DNA of 64,000 bases from Clostridia bacterium (GTDB lineage: Bacteria; Bacillota; Clostridia; Christensenellales; Aristaeellaceae), in NCBI GenBank assembly GCA_017508975.1, contig JAFWQU010000015.1:1-64000 (forward strand), in the 5' to 3' direction. The first letter of the stretch is position 1, and every line of letters starts with the position of its first letter. Positions 7,770 through 16,660 of the stretch are shown piece by piece. Below the pieces are notes generated by a model that was not told the DNA's origin, did not search any database, and saw only the letters and a program-made list of their open reading frames with translations. The position numbers and the translations under genes are program-made.

Positions 7770-8720
7770 CTATGGTTTTTGCTGCAATACGCGTTCGATC
7801 GGCACCCAGCCGATGTACTTCGGATGATCGCCGGAGAGGGCCGTCTTGGCTTCGATTTCCCGGCAATCGTCGATCCGCACCGCATCCCAGGCATGGATGA
7901 TCCTGCCGTCCCCGAGGCTGACGCCGCAGTGGCCCCAGTTGACCGGACCGTTCGGGCCCTGACAGACGCAGTCATAAAAGACAAACGCGCCCCGCTCCGG
8001 TATGCCCCGGCGCATTCCGTCGGCATAGAGCAGAGCGGACTCCTTCGCGGAATCCCCGCCGAAGATTTCAATGCCGCTGCTCTTCTCAAGCGCATCCTCG
8101 ATGAAGGACAGGCACCAGCCGGCGTATTCCCTGCTGCCGAGTTTCACTTCTGCCCAGCTGATCATGTTTTCCGTGAGTCCGTTCAGCCATTCTTCTCTGG
8201 CGATCACGGATACATGCGTATTTCCGTTGATTTCGTCCGGATATTCGCAGGCAAAACGCATGCCGATGGATTCCGCCGTCCGGAAAGAAGGCTCATTGGT
8301 GTATTTGCAGTAGGAGTACAGGGCCGGATAAGCTGTATTCCGAAACGCCCAATCGCGGACGGCCCTGGCCGCCTCTTTGGCATAGCCTTTCCGCTGGCAG
8401 TCGCGGCGGATATGGAAACCGATTTCGGGGAGCATTTCTCCGTTGATGTTTTGCAGCGTCAGCCCGCAGTCGCCGATCATCTCGCCGGTATCCTTCACGC
8501 ACACGGCCCATAGCCCAAAGCCATCCTTCCGGTACCGATTCATGTTTCGTTCGATCCAGTCCCTGACGCGCTGCCTGTCGAAGGTATAAGGATAATGCCC
8601 CATGATTTCCGGATCGCCGAGCACCCGGAACAGCGCCTGAAAATCATCTGGATTCATTTCCCGCAAAAACAGCCTGTCTGTGGTTATCTTGTCCAAATTC
8701 TCACATCCCTTTGAAGCCAT
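7770..8720 (-). CDS. RimJ/RimL-type GNAT fused to a putative NlpC/P60- or CHAP-like cysteine peptidase domain
   Basis: This 316-residue protein begins with a RimJ-like acetyltransferase (ITTDRLFLREMNPDD; RRDCQRKGYAKEAARAV as acetyl-CoA loop; residues 1-180). The C-terminal 130 residues look like a papain-fold amidase: WCLSFIEDAL offers a Cys near the start of a helix, and NWGHCGVSLGDGRIIHAWD offers His residues in strands, as in C40/CHAP enzymes. There is no signal peptide. The ATG at 8720 lacks a clear ribosome site; a TTG at 8696 preceded by AAGGGA is an alternative. The peptidase call is by pattern only. Confidence 0.75.
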   Translation of the reverse strand: MASKGCENLDKITTDRLFLREMNPDDFQALFRVLGDPEIMGHYPYTFDRQRVRDWIERNMNRYRKDGFGLWAVCVKDTGEMIGDCGLTLQNINGEMLPEIGFHIRRDCQRKGYAKEAARAVRDWAFRNTAYPALYSYCKYTNEPSFRTAESIGMRFACEYPDEINGNTHVSVIAREEWLNGLTENMISWAEVKLGSREYAGWCLSFIEDALEKSSGIEIFGGDSAKESALLYADGMRRGIPERGAFVFYDCVCQGPNGPVNWGHCGVSLGDGRIIHAWDAVRIDDCREIEAKTALSGDHPKYIGWVPIERVLQQKP

Positions 8721-8729
8721 GAAACAATT

Positions 8730-8866
8730 ATACTGATCTCAGTATCGTGTGCTAAATGTCAACAGGGAGATTTCGCGCCTGCGGGCGCGGCCAGGGCTTT
8801 CCGGTCGCCCTGGACCTTCGGTTGCATGCCTTTTCTTGATTTGCAGTTTTTACTTGAGATTAGTAT
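8730..8866 (+). repeat. interspersed palindromic repeat, copy 3
   Basis: It has the second left-end variant (CTCAGTATCGTGTGCTAAAT) rather than CAGTTTAGAATGC, with both core hairpins and the right end CTTGAGATTAGTAT. Its left end supplies TATAAT on the minus strand just before the gene at 7770-8720. Confidence 0.93.
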
Positions 8867-8907
8867 TACACACCCGGCACAGCAAAACCGCTGGAGCGTT
8901 CCACCAT

Positions 8908-9963
8908 TCAACTCTCTTCCAGAATCCGCAGTCCTTCATGCCAGTCCTGCCCCAAAATCTCCTGTGTCTTAGCAAAATCGTATTTTTCATGGAGCCGGTC
9001 ATGCACCTTCAGGAATTCCTTTTTGCCGTGCTTTCGGATGTACATGGCCTGGGCCCTGGCCGCGTTCGCGCCGTCGTTCGACGGGATATAGAAGCCCTTA
9101 TCGCAGGTTTCCAGCTGGCCGCATTCGTAGCAGCCGTCGATGCCTTTTTCCTGACAGCAGACCGCATTGGGACATTTTCCATCCGGAGAAAGTGTGGCGA
9201 AAGAACAGGTGTTATACACGGTCCTGCAGGACCCGCACCATTCGCTCAGGAAGCAGTGATTGCAGGAAAACCCGCAATAGGCAATGGGGTCCACGCCCTT
9301 TCGCGCCAACTTGCACAGCCTGTTCTTGATGCGCTGCATGGCTTCGATGTGCATGATCCAGTGCCGGCTGAAGGGCATCCGGATTAATCCCTGAATATCC
9401 TTTCCGCACCAGTATCCGATGAGCCAGGCGGCGCTTTCAGCATCGCTGACACAGCCAGTATTCCGCAGCTTTTCAATCATTTCCTCCCCGAATTTGCGCT
9501 TCAGATCGGAATACTCCAGGCCTGTCAATATCCGATCCGTGGACCGCATCACTTCCTGCGCATAGCGATACAGTGCTTTGACATCCAGCTGCCGGGAAAA
9601 CTCCAAGATTTCATCGCCGGTCAATTCGTTCCCCGTAGTGATGATCGGAGAATGAACAGCCGTCTGGAAATCCCGGCTGAACAGCACCTGCCGATCCTCC
9701 GCGATCATCTCGTGGGCAACGATGTCCTCGATGCGGAAGATATGCCAGATGGAATAAGCCAGCGTCTTGCTGTGATACCCTTCCGCCCCGGCAAAGGGCA
9801 TCTGGTAAAATGCTTCCTCCGGGAACGTGCTCACGATTTGCGTGATCTGCTCGAACAGGCTTTTTCTCAATGCCAGCAGCGCTTCAATGCCATCCTTGAA
9901 GGTGGCTTTCTTCGCGATCAGCGTCTGCATATCTTTGTTCATTTCGGACCAATTCTTATTCAT
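8908..9963 (-). CDS. DinB-like domain fused to a Cys-rich DUF3795-like domain
   Basis: This 351-residue protein has an N-terminal four-helix DinB-like half (residues about 20-215) with SIWHIFRIEDIVAHEM, resembling the metal-binding His helix of DinB/YfiT thiol-dependent enzymes. Residues about 228-300 are very Cys-rich (CGFSCNHCFLSEWCGSC, then CCQEKGIDGCYECGQLETC), like DUF3795 zinc or iron-sulfur modules. A C-terminal helical tail follows. It starts with ATG after GAAAGGTG. No function is established for this combination; metal-dependent thiol chemistry is a reasonable guess only. Confidence 0.75.
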   Translation of the reverse strand: MNKNWSEMNKDMQTLIAKKATFKDGIEALLALRKSLFEQITQIVSTFPEEAFYQMPFAGAEGYHSKTLAYSIWHIFRIEDIVAHEMIAEDRQVLFSRDFQTAVHSPIITTGNELTGDEILEFSRQLDVKALYRYAQEVMRSTDRILTGLEYSDLKRKFGEEMIEKLRNTGCVSDAESAAWLIGYWCGKDIQGLIRMPFSRHWIMHIEAMQRIKNRLCKLARKGVDPIAYCGFSCNHCFLSEWCGSCRTVYNTCSFATLSPDGKCPNAVCCQEKGIDGCYECGQLETCDKGFYIPSNDGANAARAQAMYIRKHGKKEFLKVHDRLHEKYDFAKTQEILGQDWHEGLRILEES

Positions 9964-10039
9964 ACTCCATACACCTTTCCGAAAGCCGACCGGCAGTTCA
10001 GGATCAGATCATCCAGATATTTGTCCAGATTGAGCATCG

Positions 10040-10633
10040 TTACTTCACCCCGTAGGTCGCAACAAAATGCCGGCTGAACGCTTCGATCTTCCGGATCGCA
10101 TCCTCTGTTTTTTCAGGCTCCCGGTCACACAGATGGATCAGCGCGGAGATCGGCGCGGTATAGGCGAAGGCCAGCATCTCCGGATCGTCCCGGCGGATCA
10201 TTCCTTTCTCCATCATGCCGGAGAAGATGCGCGTGAACATCTCCGTCAGCCCGGTCAGGAAGTGCTTCGTCGCCAGATCCCGCGCGCGCTCATCTCGGTA
10301 CTGCTCCAGGGTGAGCACCTTCCTCGTCTTCACGATCTGCTCGTCTCGGATCGTGAGATTCACCATCCGCATGGTCGTGGAGACGAAATCTTCCGGGGAA
10401 TCCGGCACGGGCGGAAGATGCTCCGGAGAACCGAAGCGCTCCCCATAATAGGCGATCATCCTGTCCAGCAGCACATTCCAGATGGCTTCCTTGCTCTCAA
10501 AATGCTTGTAAATACCCGACTTGACCAGCCCGAGGGATGCAGACAATTCCCGGATGTTGGTTCCCTCATATCCCTTTTGTGAGAACATCTCCAGCGCTGC
10601 TGTCAGGATTCTCTCCTTCGTATCTTTTGCCAT
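10040..10633 (-). CDS. TetR/AcrR-family transcriptional regulator
   Basis: This 197-residue protein has the TetR helix-turn-helix in residues 5-50 (ERILTAALEMFSQKGYEGTNI, LVKSGIYKHFESKEAIW) and a helical ligand-binding C-terminal domain. The ATG has GGAGG upstream. Its promoter carries two 16-bp dyads, GTGACCCTTCGGTCAC and GTGAACGAAAGGTCAC, around the -10 box, so it almost surely represses itself. The same operator pair sits before an acetyltransferase gene at 37.4 kb, which makes that gene a likely target. The ligand is unknown. Confidence 0.93.
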   Translation of the reverse strand: MAKDTKERILTAALEMFSQKGYEGTNIRELSASLGLVKSGIYKHFESKEAIWNVLLDRMIAYYGERFGSPEHLPPVPDSPEDFVSTTMRMVNLTIRDEQIVKTRKVLTLEQYRDERARDLATKHFLTGLTEMFTRIFSGMMEKGMIRRDDPEMLAFAYTAPISALIHLCDREPEKTEDAIRKIEAFSRHFVATYGVK

Positions 10634-10655
10634 ACGTACCTCCGCATCAAGCTAA

Positions 10656-10702
10656 GTGACCCTTCGGTCACAAATTATAGTGAACGAAAGGTCACTTGTC
10701 AA
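10656..10702 (-). promoter_or_regulatory. tetR promoter with two operators
   Basis: On the minus strand TTGACA (10697-10702) and TATAAT (10674-10679) are 17 bases apart. Operator 1 (10680-10695, GTGAACGAAAGGTCAC) fills the spacer, and operator 2 (10656-10671, GTGACCCTTCGGTCAC) lies just downstream of the -10 box. The rest of this gene-free stretch (10703-10930) is AT-rich and shows no gene I can support. Confidence 0.85.
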
Positions 10703-10943
10703 TCTGTATGTTGAATTCTACGTAGTTTTTCTACCTTTGAGTCGATCTATGGACAGATCCATGCTATGCATAGCTATTTTGAAAACACAGTACAAAAAAT
10801 CCATCCCGGTCATCCGTTCACAGATCATCTTGTCTTTGGCAGGAGAATTCTGGAAAATACAGAATAAGTCATTCAGCGCCGTGTTTTGAGGCTTTATTTC
10901 TCTTATTGGCGTCGGCGGACCGCACTTTCAAGGGGGCTTATAT

Positions 10944-11981
10944 ATGAACCGCAGCATCAGATGGATCGCACCCGCGCTGCTCTGCGCTGTGCTGGCTCTT
11001 TGCTTTGGGCCGCTGCACGCAGACGCTGATGGCGCGATCACTTATATCAGGCGCGGCTGGAACGGGACTTCCGTCACCCAGACAGAAGTCACCGAAGAGA
11101 TTGCGTAGGTGCCGGTCGACGGCAGCATGACCGCAGGCAAATACTTCCTGGGCAGCGACGTCACGGTGAACGGCCGGATCTATCTGACCGGCGACACGGA
11201 GCTGATTCTGGGCGACGGATACACCCTGGACGTGAAGGGCATCTACATTCCGGCGGGCAGCACGCTGACCATCTACGGACAGAGCGCGGGCACCGGCACG
11301 ATCGACTCCCATCCCTCCGGCGGGTCGGCCATCGGCGGCTACTCCGGCCATGACAACGGTTCCATCATCATCCACGGCGGCACCATCACCGCCAAGGGCT
11401 ACGACAACTGCGCGGGCATCGGCAGCAATGACAGCCGCACCGGCGGGGCGATAACCATCTACGGGGGCACGGTCACGGCCAAGGGCGGCAAGGACGGCGC
11501 GGCCATCGGCGGCGGCAAAAACTGTTCCGGCGGCACGATCATCCTCTATGGCGGCGATATCACCGCCAACGGTCCTACCGATTCGGACTGCCCTGAAAAC
11601 GGTGCTGGCATCGGCGGCGGCGGAGACATGTATATGGCGGCCTGCGCCTATGTGTACTATCGGCTCTACGTCATTACCGGAGACCGGCATTACAGGGACT
11701 ACGCGGAATTCATCCATAACAATACCCGCCAGGCCAACGACCTGTACGGGGAATTCGGCTTTGCCCAGCCGGGACTCTCCCACGAGGGCGGACATTTCGC
11801 GGAGCAGGTGTTTGCCAGCCATTTTCATTGGCTCCCCTGGGTCACCTACGTTGAAGTTGATCCTGTTTCCAGGCTGTATGACACCTTTGGCGCATACGAC
11901 ATTGCCGGCGCCGACCGGCTGAGCCCCGAAGAACGTTCCAGACGGAATCGGATCTATGACCGCTTCGCAAAAAACGAATGA
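10944..11981 (+). pseudogene. chimeric secreted beta-helix gene with amber stop, joined to another enzyme's tail
   Basis: An ATG at 10944 with AGGGGG upstream opens a signal peptide (IAPALLCAVLALCF) and mature start, then hits TAG at 11106-11108. The same frame continues with beta-helix-type repeats (GGTITAKG, GGTVTAKG, GGDITANG) to about 11625. There it changes abruptly into a different protein tail (YRLYVITGDRHYRDYAEF, SHEGGHFAEQVFASHF) that resembles the C-terminus of an alpha-helical-barrel carbohydrate enzyme. The gene therefore carries both a nonsense codon and a fusion join. The downstream sugar-isomerase-like gene may once have followed the parent of that tail. Confidence 0.8.
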
Positions 11982-12015
11982 CGGAAGTATAGGATACGAA
12001 CGGGAGGTCAAAGCC

Positions 12016-12843
12016 ATGAGGATCGGTTTGTCATCGCCGCTTGCGCATGAGAGCGCAGAGCAGTGGGCGGCCAGAATGAAAGCGCTTGGATGCGGAGCGG
12101 TCGTCTTTCCGGTGGATCACACCGCCCCCGAGAGCGTCATCGCGGCCTATGCGGACGCGGCGCACCGGGAGGATCTGCTGATCGCGGAGGTGGGCATCTG
12201 GAGAAACGTGCTGGCCCGCGACCGTGCGGAACGCGAAGCGGCAAGACGCTATGCGGCAGGGCAGCTCCGGCTCGCGGACGAGATCGGTGCCCGCTGCTGC
12301 GTAAACGTATCCGGCACCTGGGGCGGTCCGGTGTGGGACGGCGGGTACAGGGAGAACTACACGGCGGAGTGCTGGGAGGCCATCATCTCGTACACAAGGG
12401 AGCTGATTGACGAGGTTCGTCCAACCCGCACGAAATACAGTCTGGAGCCGATGCCCTGGATGCTCCCGACCAGCCCGGACGAGTACCTGGATCTGATCCG
12501 GGACATTGACCGGGAGGCGTTCGGCGTTCACCTCGATATCATCAATATGATCAATACCCCGCAGCGGTACTTTTTCCCGGAAGTCTTCCTGCGGGAATGC
12601 TTTGATAAACTCGGGACAAGGATCCTGAGCTGTCATCTGAAGGACATCCGGCTGACGAACGATCTGACTTTCCAACTGAAAGAGGTGCCCTGCGGAGAGG
12701 GCACCTTCCCGATATCCGAATATATTGCGCTGGCGGATCAGGCCGATCACAACATGCCGATGATCATTGAGCACCTGAACACAGACCGGGAATACCTGGA
12801 CTCCCTGGCCTATGTCCGGTCTGTCATAGAGCAGCTCGGATAA
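12016..12843 (+). CDS. sugar phosphate isomerase/epimerase-like TIM barrel protein
   Basis: This 275-residue protein resembles the xylose isomerase-like/AP endonuclease 2 superfamily, which uses a divalent metal to isomerise or epimerise sugars. Metal-site strands are visible: YSLEPMPWM (Glu), FGVHLDIINM (His, Asp), ILSCHLKDI (His) and MPMIIEHL (Glu). GGGAGG lies 9 bases before the ATG. The frame is open upstream, but that part only overlaps the chimeric pseudogene. The substrate is unknown; nearby debris suggests a former carbohydrate-use locus. Confidence 0.85.
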   Translation: MRIGLSSPLAHESAEQWAARMKALGCGAVVFPVDHTAPESVIAAYADAAHREDLLIAEVGIWRNVLARDRAEREAARRYAAGQLRLADEIGARCCVNVSGTWGGPVWDGGYRENYTAECWEAIISYTRELIDEVRPTRTKYSLEPMPWMLPTSPDEYLDLIRDIDREAFGVHLDIINMINTPQRYFFPEVFLRECFDKLGTRILSCHLKDIRLTNDLTFQLKEVPCGEGTFPISEYIALADQADHNMPMIIEHLNTDREYLDSLAYVRSVIEQLG

Positions 12844-12893
12844 ATGGATCTGCGTCCGCCCGGCAGGCGTTCTGTCAAAACCCGGCCGCGGAT

Positions 12894-14186
12894 TCACCGC
12901 AGGCTCAGCATCGCAGTATCCACCCACATCGCGGGCCGGACTATATCGCAGATATAATCCACAGAGCTGCTCCACGCAAGGGCGCCTTCGGCGCTGACAT
13001 CCGCACCCTCGTCCTGGAGGGCGCCGGGTGACCGCAGCCACCACACTCCCGCCGGGTTCCCGTCCGCCGTCTTGTTTTTACCGGATGTCCATGCACCCTT
13101 CCCCATGGCATAGGCCGTCGGGGTCACGCGCGAACGGGTATTGGTTCTGTCGTCGTTCCTGTAATACTGGACACCCAGATATTGGTTCGCCTCGGCATAG
13201 CTCAGCAGAAAGATCCTGTCCTCCGTGTCGTTTCCGCCGACGGTGTTCCATCCGGTGTAGCGCTGGCCGTCACCGTTGTCGACGGCTGTCGTCAGGATCG
13301 CCTGCTGTTCATCAGGCGTAAACGCGGCATTTATGAACGTTTCGTTCAGCCACGCCCGCAGGGTGCACTCCTCCCACGTGATTTGCCTTAACGCTGTGTG
13401 ATAAGGCTGCACGTCCAGCCCATAACGACTGAGCAGCAGCGCTTTTTCTCCTTGCACGTCCAGAACAAGCCACTCGACCGGCGTGCTGTCGCCGCCGGAC
13501 GCCGTCTGCGGATACACGCCGTAGGTCACATAGCTTCCTGCGGTTCTGTATGGTTTCAGCTGCTCCTCCCGCGCTTTCGCCGCCGCCTCGGACAGATGGG
13601 CGTCGTTTTCGATCAGGCTGTCGACATCCCTGAATCCCCGGATAAGGCTGTACACGGCGACGGCTTCCGCATAATCGCCCGAGGCGGTCAGGCTGCCTGC
13701 CCATTGATATCTGGTTTCCGCAATCTGCGCTTCCGCGTCCGAATAGCCCCCGAGCGCTTCCAGGGCGGCGACAGCCTCCCCGTACTGCCCGGCCTGCCGG
13801 AAGGCCAGCGCTGACTCGTAGTCCCGCGCCATGATGCCTTCCATGCATTCCGCGATCTGTGCCTCCGAATCGCCGAAATCACCGAGTGCTGTGAAGGCCT
13901 CGATGGCCTCCTCATACTGTCCGGCCTGCCGCAGGGCCATTGCCGCCTGATAGTCCATCATGCTGCGGCATGCCCCCGCTTTTGCCGCGGAATCGCCGTA
14001 GTTTCCAAGCGCCGCAAAGGCTTTGAACGCCTCGTCATACCGTCCTGATTCCTGCAGGGAAACAGCTTTGTCATAGTTCATCTTCGGCACGATCACTGTC
14101 ACGGCGAGGATGCCCGCTGCCACGGCAGCAACGGCGATGATCACCAGCACCGTCACGATTCTCTTGCTTCGTCTTTCTCCGCTCAT
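12894..14186 (-). CDS. membrane-anchored TPR-like protein with C-terminal DUF6273 domain
   Basis: This 430-residue protein has a basic N-terminus and one membrane segment (IVTVLVIIAVAAVAAGILAV, residues about 10-30), so it is probably a type II membrane protein. Four TPR-like repeats follow (LRQAGQYEEAIEAFTALG, FRQAGQYGEAVAALEALG and variants). Residues about 235-430 match DUF6273: VEWLVLDV, LLLSRYGLD, LRAWLNETFINAAFT, DRIFLLSYAEA, WWLRSPG and VRPAMWV. Many gut Clostridia carry several such proteins, and their role is unknown. The ATG at 14186 has GGAGG upstream; an upstream open stretch to 14321 lacks a start signal. Confidence 0.88.
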   Translation of the reverse strand: MSGERRSKRIVTVLVIIAVAAVAAGILAVTVIVPKMNYDKAVSLQESGRYDEAFKAFAALGNYGDSAAKAGACRSMMDYQAAMALRQAGQYEEAIEAFTALGDFGDSEAQIAECMEGIMARDYESALAFRQAGQYGEAVAALEALGGYSDAEAQIAETRYQWAGSLTASGDYAEAVAVYSLIRGFRDVDSLIENDAHLSEAAAKAREEQLKPYRTAGSYVTYGVYPQTASGGDSTPVEWLVLDVQGEKALLLSRYGLDVQPYHTALRQITWEECTLRAWLNETFINAAFTPDEQQAILTTAVDNGDGQRYTGWNTVGGNDTEDRIFLLSYAEANQYLGVQYYRNDDRTNTRSRVTPTAYAMGKGAWTSGKNKTADGNPAGVWWLRSPGALQDEGADVSAEGALAWSSSVDYICDIVRPAMWVDTAMLSLR

Positions 14187-14476
14187 GCGATACTTCCTCC
14201 GATCAGATTGATTTGCGGTTCTTGGCCGATAAAGGTCCATCTGCTCCGGGAATTCCTCCTTGTACGTTCTGACCTCGGCGAATTCGTCTGCCCAGAACAG
14301 CATCGTCATCCGCTTATCCATGGCAGCATTGTACCACTTCCCAGCGGTCCATGCTACCTTTTTTTGTCGGTTGTGCGGTGTTGCACCGGGCTACGCAATA
14401 GAAAAGAGCCGAGGAATATGGTATACTCCTGATGGGCAGTCTGCCCGACAAAACGGGATCGGGAGAGTGAAGCGCG

Positions 14477-14707
14477 GTGAAGTTCAACCTGGCAAATTAT
14501 CAAGAAGTTCGCGGAAAGCTTGTAAAGAAGAGAAAAACCGTGTTCGGGAATCATTACTTGTATATTGATGACGGCAACAAGACAGTTTCCGTCATCATTG
14601 GTCAGCAAGCGTTTGCTCTTTATGAGGTAGGTACACAACTGACAGTTGGATATATTGGCCATCAAATGATAAATATCCGTCCTGGTATCGTCAAAAACAT
14701 AGATTAA
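14477..14707 (+). CDS. small hypothetical protein
   Basis: This 76-residue protein starts with GTG after GGGAGAG. It reads as alternating short strands (KRKTVFGNHYLYIDDG, KTVSVIIGQQAFALYEVG, GYIGHQMINI), so a small beta-barrel is plausible. It has no membrane segment, Cys motif or signal peptide. I do not recognise a family. A GH3 fragment begins immediately after its stop in another frame, so the gene lies next to a deletion join. Confidence 0.6.
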   Translation: MKFNLANYQEVRGKLVKKRKTVFGNHYLYIDDGNKTVSVIIGQQAFALYEVGTQLTVGYIGHQMINIRPGIVKNID

Positions 14708-15254
14708 TGTACCAGGTGAATATGCTGTTGCCAGGCTGAAACAGGAAAGGATTCTGGCGAACGAGGCAGCGATCCCGGTTTATCACCAATCCGCCCTGTC
14801 GGTAGCTGAACTGATCAAGCTCGCCCAGGAAACGAAGCACCTGATCGTAGTGAGCGCTTCCTACAGCGCGGCCAACATGAACCCTGCGGCAAAAGGCGGC
14901 GCTAACACCGCCGTGGCGGATCTTGTAATCGGTCTTGCACACGCCGCCGGAAACGACGTAATCGTCATCAGCGCGCATCTCCCCTATGACGCCGCTCATT
15001 TCACCAAAGCGGATGCAATCGTCCTGGCTTACGGAGCCCGCGGCATGAGCGAGGATCCCAGGGACGCGGCAGGAAGCGTGAGTCAGTATGGGCCGAATGT
15101 ACCGGCGGCGATCTACACCATTCTTGCCGGTTTGCCGTTTGAAGGCAAACTGCCCATCGATCTGCCCGTCCTGAATGAAAACGGAGAGTTTGCCAAAGAC
15201 ATCCTTTATTCCCACGGGTTCGGTCTGATGCCGGAACAAAAAACAGCAGAATAA
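14708..15254 (+). pseudogene. glycoside hydrolase family 3, C-terminal remnant
   Basis: The frame reads an alpha/beta sandwich typical of GH3 C-terminal domains of the beta-N-acetylhexosaminidase type: ELIKLAQETKHLIVVSAS, VIGLAHAAGNDVIVISAHLPYD, ADAIVLAYGARG, and then GKLPIDLPVLNENGEF followed by DILYSHGFGL at the end. The catalytic TIM barrel is missing, and there is no start codon with a ribosome site. The fragment abuts the preceding small gene, so it is a deletion remnant. Confidence 0.75.
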
Positions 15255-15320
15255 AAGCGATCCGGTCCGCAGGTATCATAGCAGATCATGGTTTTTGAAA
15301 GCCGGAGACTGCGGTTTTTC

Positions 15321-15458
15321 ATACTGATCTCAGTATCGTGTGCTAAATTGTCAACAGGGAGATTTCGCGGCCTGCGGTCCGTGACCAGGGCTTTCCGATC
15401 GCCCTGGACCTTCGGGCCATATGCTGTTGCTTGATTTGCAGTTCTTACTTGAGATTGG
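15321..15458 (+). repeat. interspersed palindromic repeat, copy 4
   Basis: Left-end variant CTCAGTATCGTGTGC, GC hairpin as CGCGGCCTGCGGTCCGTG (degenerate) and intact CCAGGGC-N9-GCCCTGG. The right end is CTTGAGATTGG without the final TAT. It follows the GH3 remnant. Confidence 0.9.
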
Positions 15459-15537
15459 AACGGGATGGCCTTGCCCACGGACGTACATATCAGCAGAATG
15501 AAAAGAACAGTCCCCCGTTCCACATTCCGCCGGATTC

Positions 15538-15560
15538 AAAAAGCGCCTCCGTAGAGGCGC
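15538..15560 (-). terminator. Rho-independent terminator (minus strand)
   Basis: On the minus strand GCGCCTC-TACG-GAGGCGC is followed by TTTTT. It serves the secreted-protein gene ending at 15716. Confidence 0.8.
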
Positions 15561-15610
15561 CTGAGGCGATGAACGCGGAAACCCGATACGTGTTTCAAAA
15601 GGGACAATTA

Positions 15611-15692
15611 TCAGGTCCAGCGCCAGTCCTGCTTACCGCAGTGTTTACACTCATATGAATAATCGGGCCAGAACTCTCCGAAGAATGATCCG
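15611..15692 (-). pseudogene. possible zinc-ribbon protein tail
   Basis: A minus-strand frame with no start reads FFGEFWPDYSYECKHCGKQ and then a short aromatic tail before TGA. The CxxC pair and basic end resemble the C-terminus of a zinc-ribbon protein. It is short, so the call is weak. Confidence 0.3.
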
Positions 15693-15715
15693 GGACGGGA
15701 AGCGTGCAAGTACGG

Positions 15716-16450
15716 TCAGTCGTCCAGGTAACTGAGTTCCAGAACAGTGCTCTCGCCGTTTTCATTCCAGACGATGCAGTTTTCCTCATTGTAGGAGAAC
15801 ACGACAGTGAAGGGTTCTTCGCCTTCAAACTCGCCCATGGCGGTCAGGGTGTTCGTCTCCGCGTCATAATCGCCCTTCAGAATGGCGTCCTTCAGGATTT
15901 CGTTGTTCTCACCCCGCTGATAGAGGCGGATGTCATACTGGCCCTCGTACCAATCATAGAAAAACACTTCGATGTCGCCCTTCATCCGGCGGCTGCCGTA
16001 GAAGCTGCCGATCTTCTGGAATGCCAGATCCTTGCCGGCGTCCTCTTTCAGATCCTTCCAGACGAGCTTGCCGTCTTCCGCGATTTCAAACTCGGCGTCG
16101 CCGTCTTCGTAGTAGGTGACGTCCCAGGTTTCGGCGACGGTGTCCTGCTTGTAGTGCAGACCCAGCGGCACGGCAACCAGCTTGCCGTTATCGCCCATCT
16201 CGGCGGAATACTCCCAGACGTCCTCCTTGTTGTCGCCCAGCCTGTGGACAATCATCAGCTTCAGACCGCCGTCCTCGTCAAAGACCTCGACGCGCCAGTC
16301 ACCGTCCTCGGCAACCCATGCGCTCACAAACACGGCGGCTTCCGGATGATCGTCCAGGTACACGGCGATGTCGTCCTCTTCCTCGGCCATCGCGAACAGC
16401 GCGGTGACGGAGAGGCAAATAATCAGGAACAGTGCGAATAGCTTCTTCAT
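15716..16450 (-). CDS. secreted acidic protein, unknown function
   Basis: This 244-residue protein has a clear signal peptide (MKKLFALFLIICLSVTALFAMA, cleavage before EEED). The mature part is strongly acidic and looks like beta-strands joined by Asp/Glu/Gly turns (WRVEVFDEDGGLKLMIVHRLG, LVAVPLGLHYKQD, FTVVFSYNEENCIVW). No lipobox or anchor is seen, so it should be free outside the cell. It belongs to the group of short secreted proteins typical of this genome (compare 37575-38693 and 55115-55642) but shares no clear domain with them. Confidence 0.8.
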   Translation of the reverse strand: MKKLFALFLIICLSVTALFAMAEEEDDIAVYLDDHPEAAVFVSAWVAEDGDWRVEVFDEDGGLKLMIVHRLGDNKEDVWEYSAEMGDNGKLVAVPLGLHYKQDTVAETWDVTYYEDGDAEFEIAEDGKLVWKDLKEDAGKDLAFQKIGSFYGSRRMKGDIEVFFYDWYEGQYDIRLYQRGENNEILKDAILKGDYDAETNTLTAMGEFEGEEPFTVVFSYNEENCIVWNENGESTVLELSYLDD

Positions 16451-16660
16451 TGTTTTTCTCCATTTCGTTTCTTTTGAATTCCTGGCTGCCGTGGGATCCG
16501 GCAGCTATCGATTCATACGCAGATGCACACCCGAATGGCATCGATCCTGAACAGTTTCCAAAAACTTTTATTCGTAGCGGAGTCCGCCGGTCGTGCTTCG
16601 GCCCGGCTCCGCGGTCCCATACAGAATACGGAAACGGGGCTGTTGCAGAAGCACGCATTC

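Noticed and set aside
8726..8762. A promoter carried within the repeat (TTGACA inside, TATAAT at the end)
   Set aside because: The two boxes are 24 bases apart, too far for a normal sigma-70 promoter, although the conserved TTGACA is present in most copies.
11106..11108. Readthrough or recoding of TAG in the beta-helix gene
   Set aside because: Other genes in the window use TAG as a normal stop (for example the MerR gene and the gene ending at 39655), and the gene is also fused to an unrelated tail, so it is more simply a pseudogene.
14187..14321. N-terminal extension of the TPR/DUF6273 protein
   Set aside because: The extension lacks a ribosome site and would place 45 residues before a well-formed start and membrane anchor.
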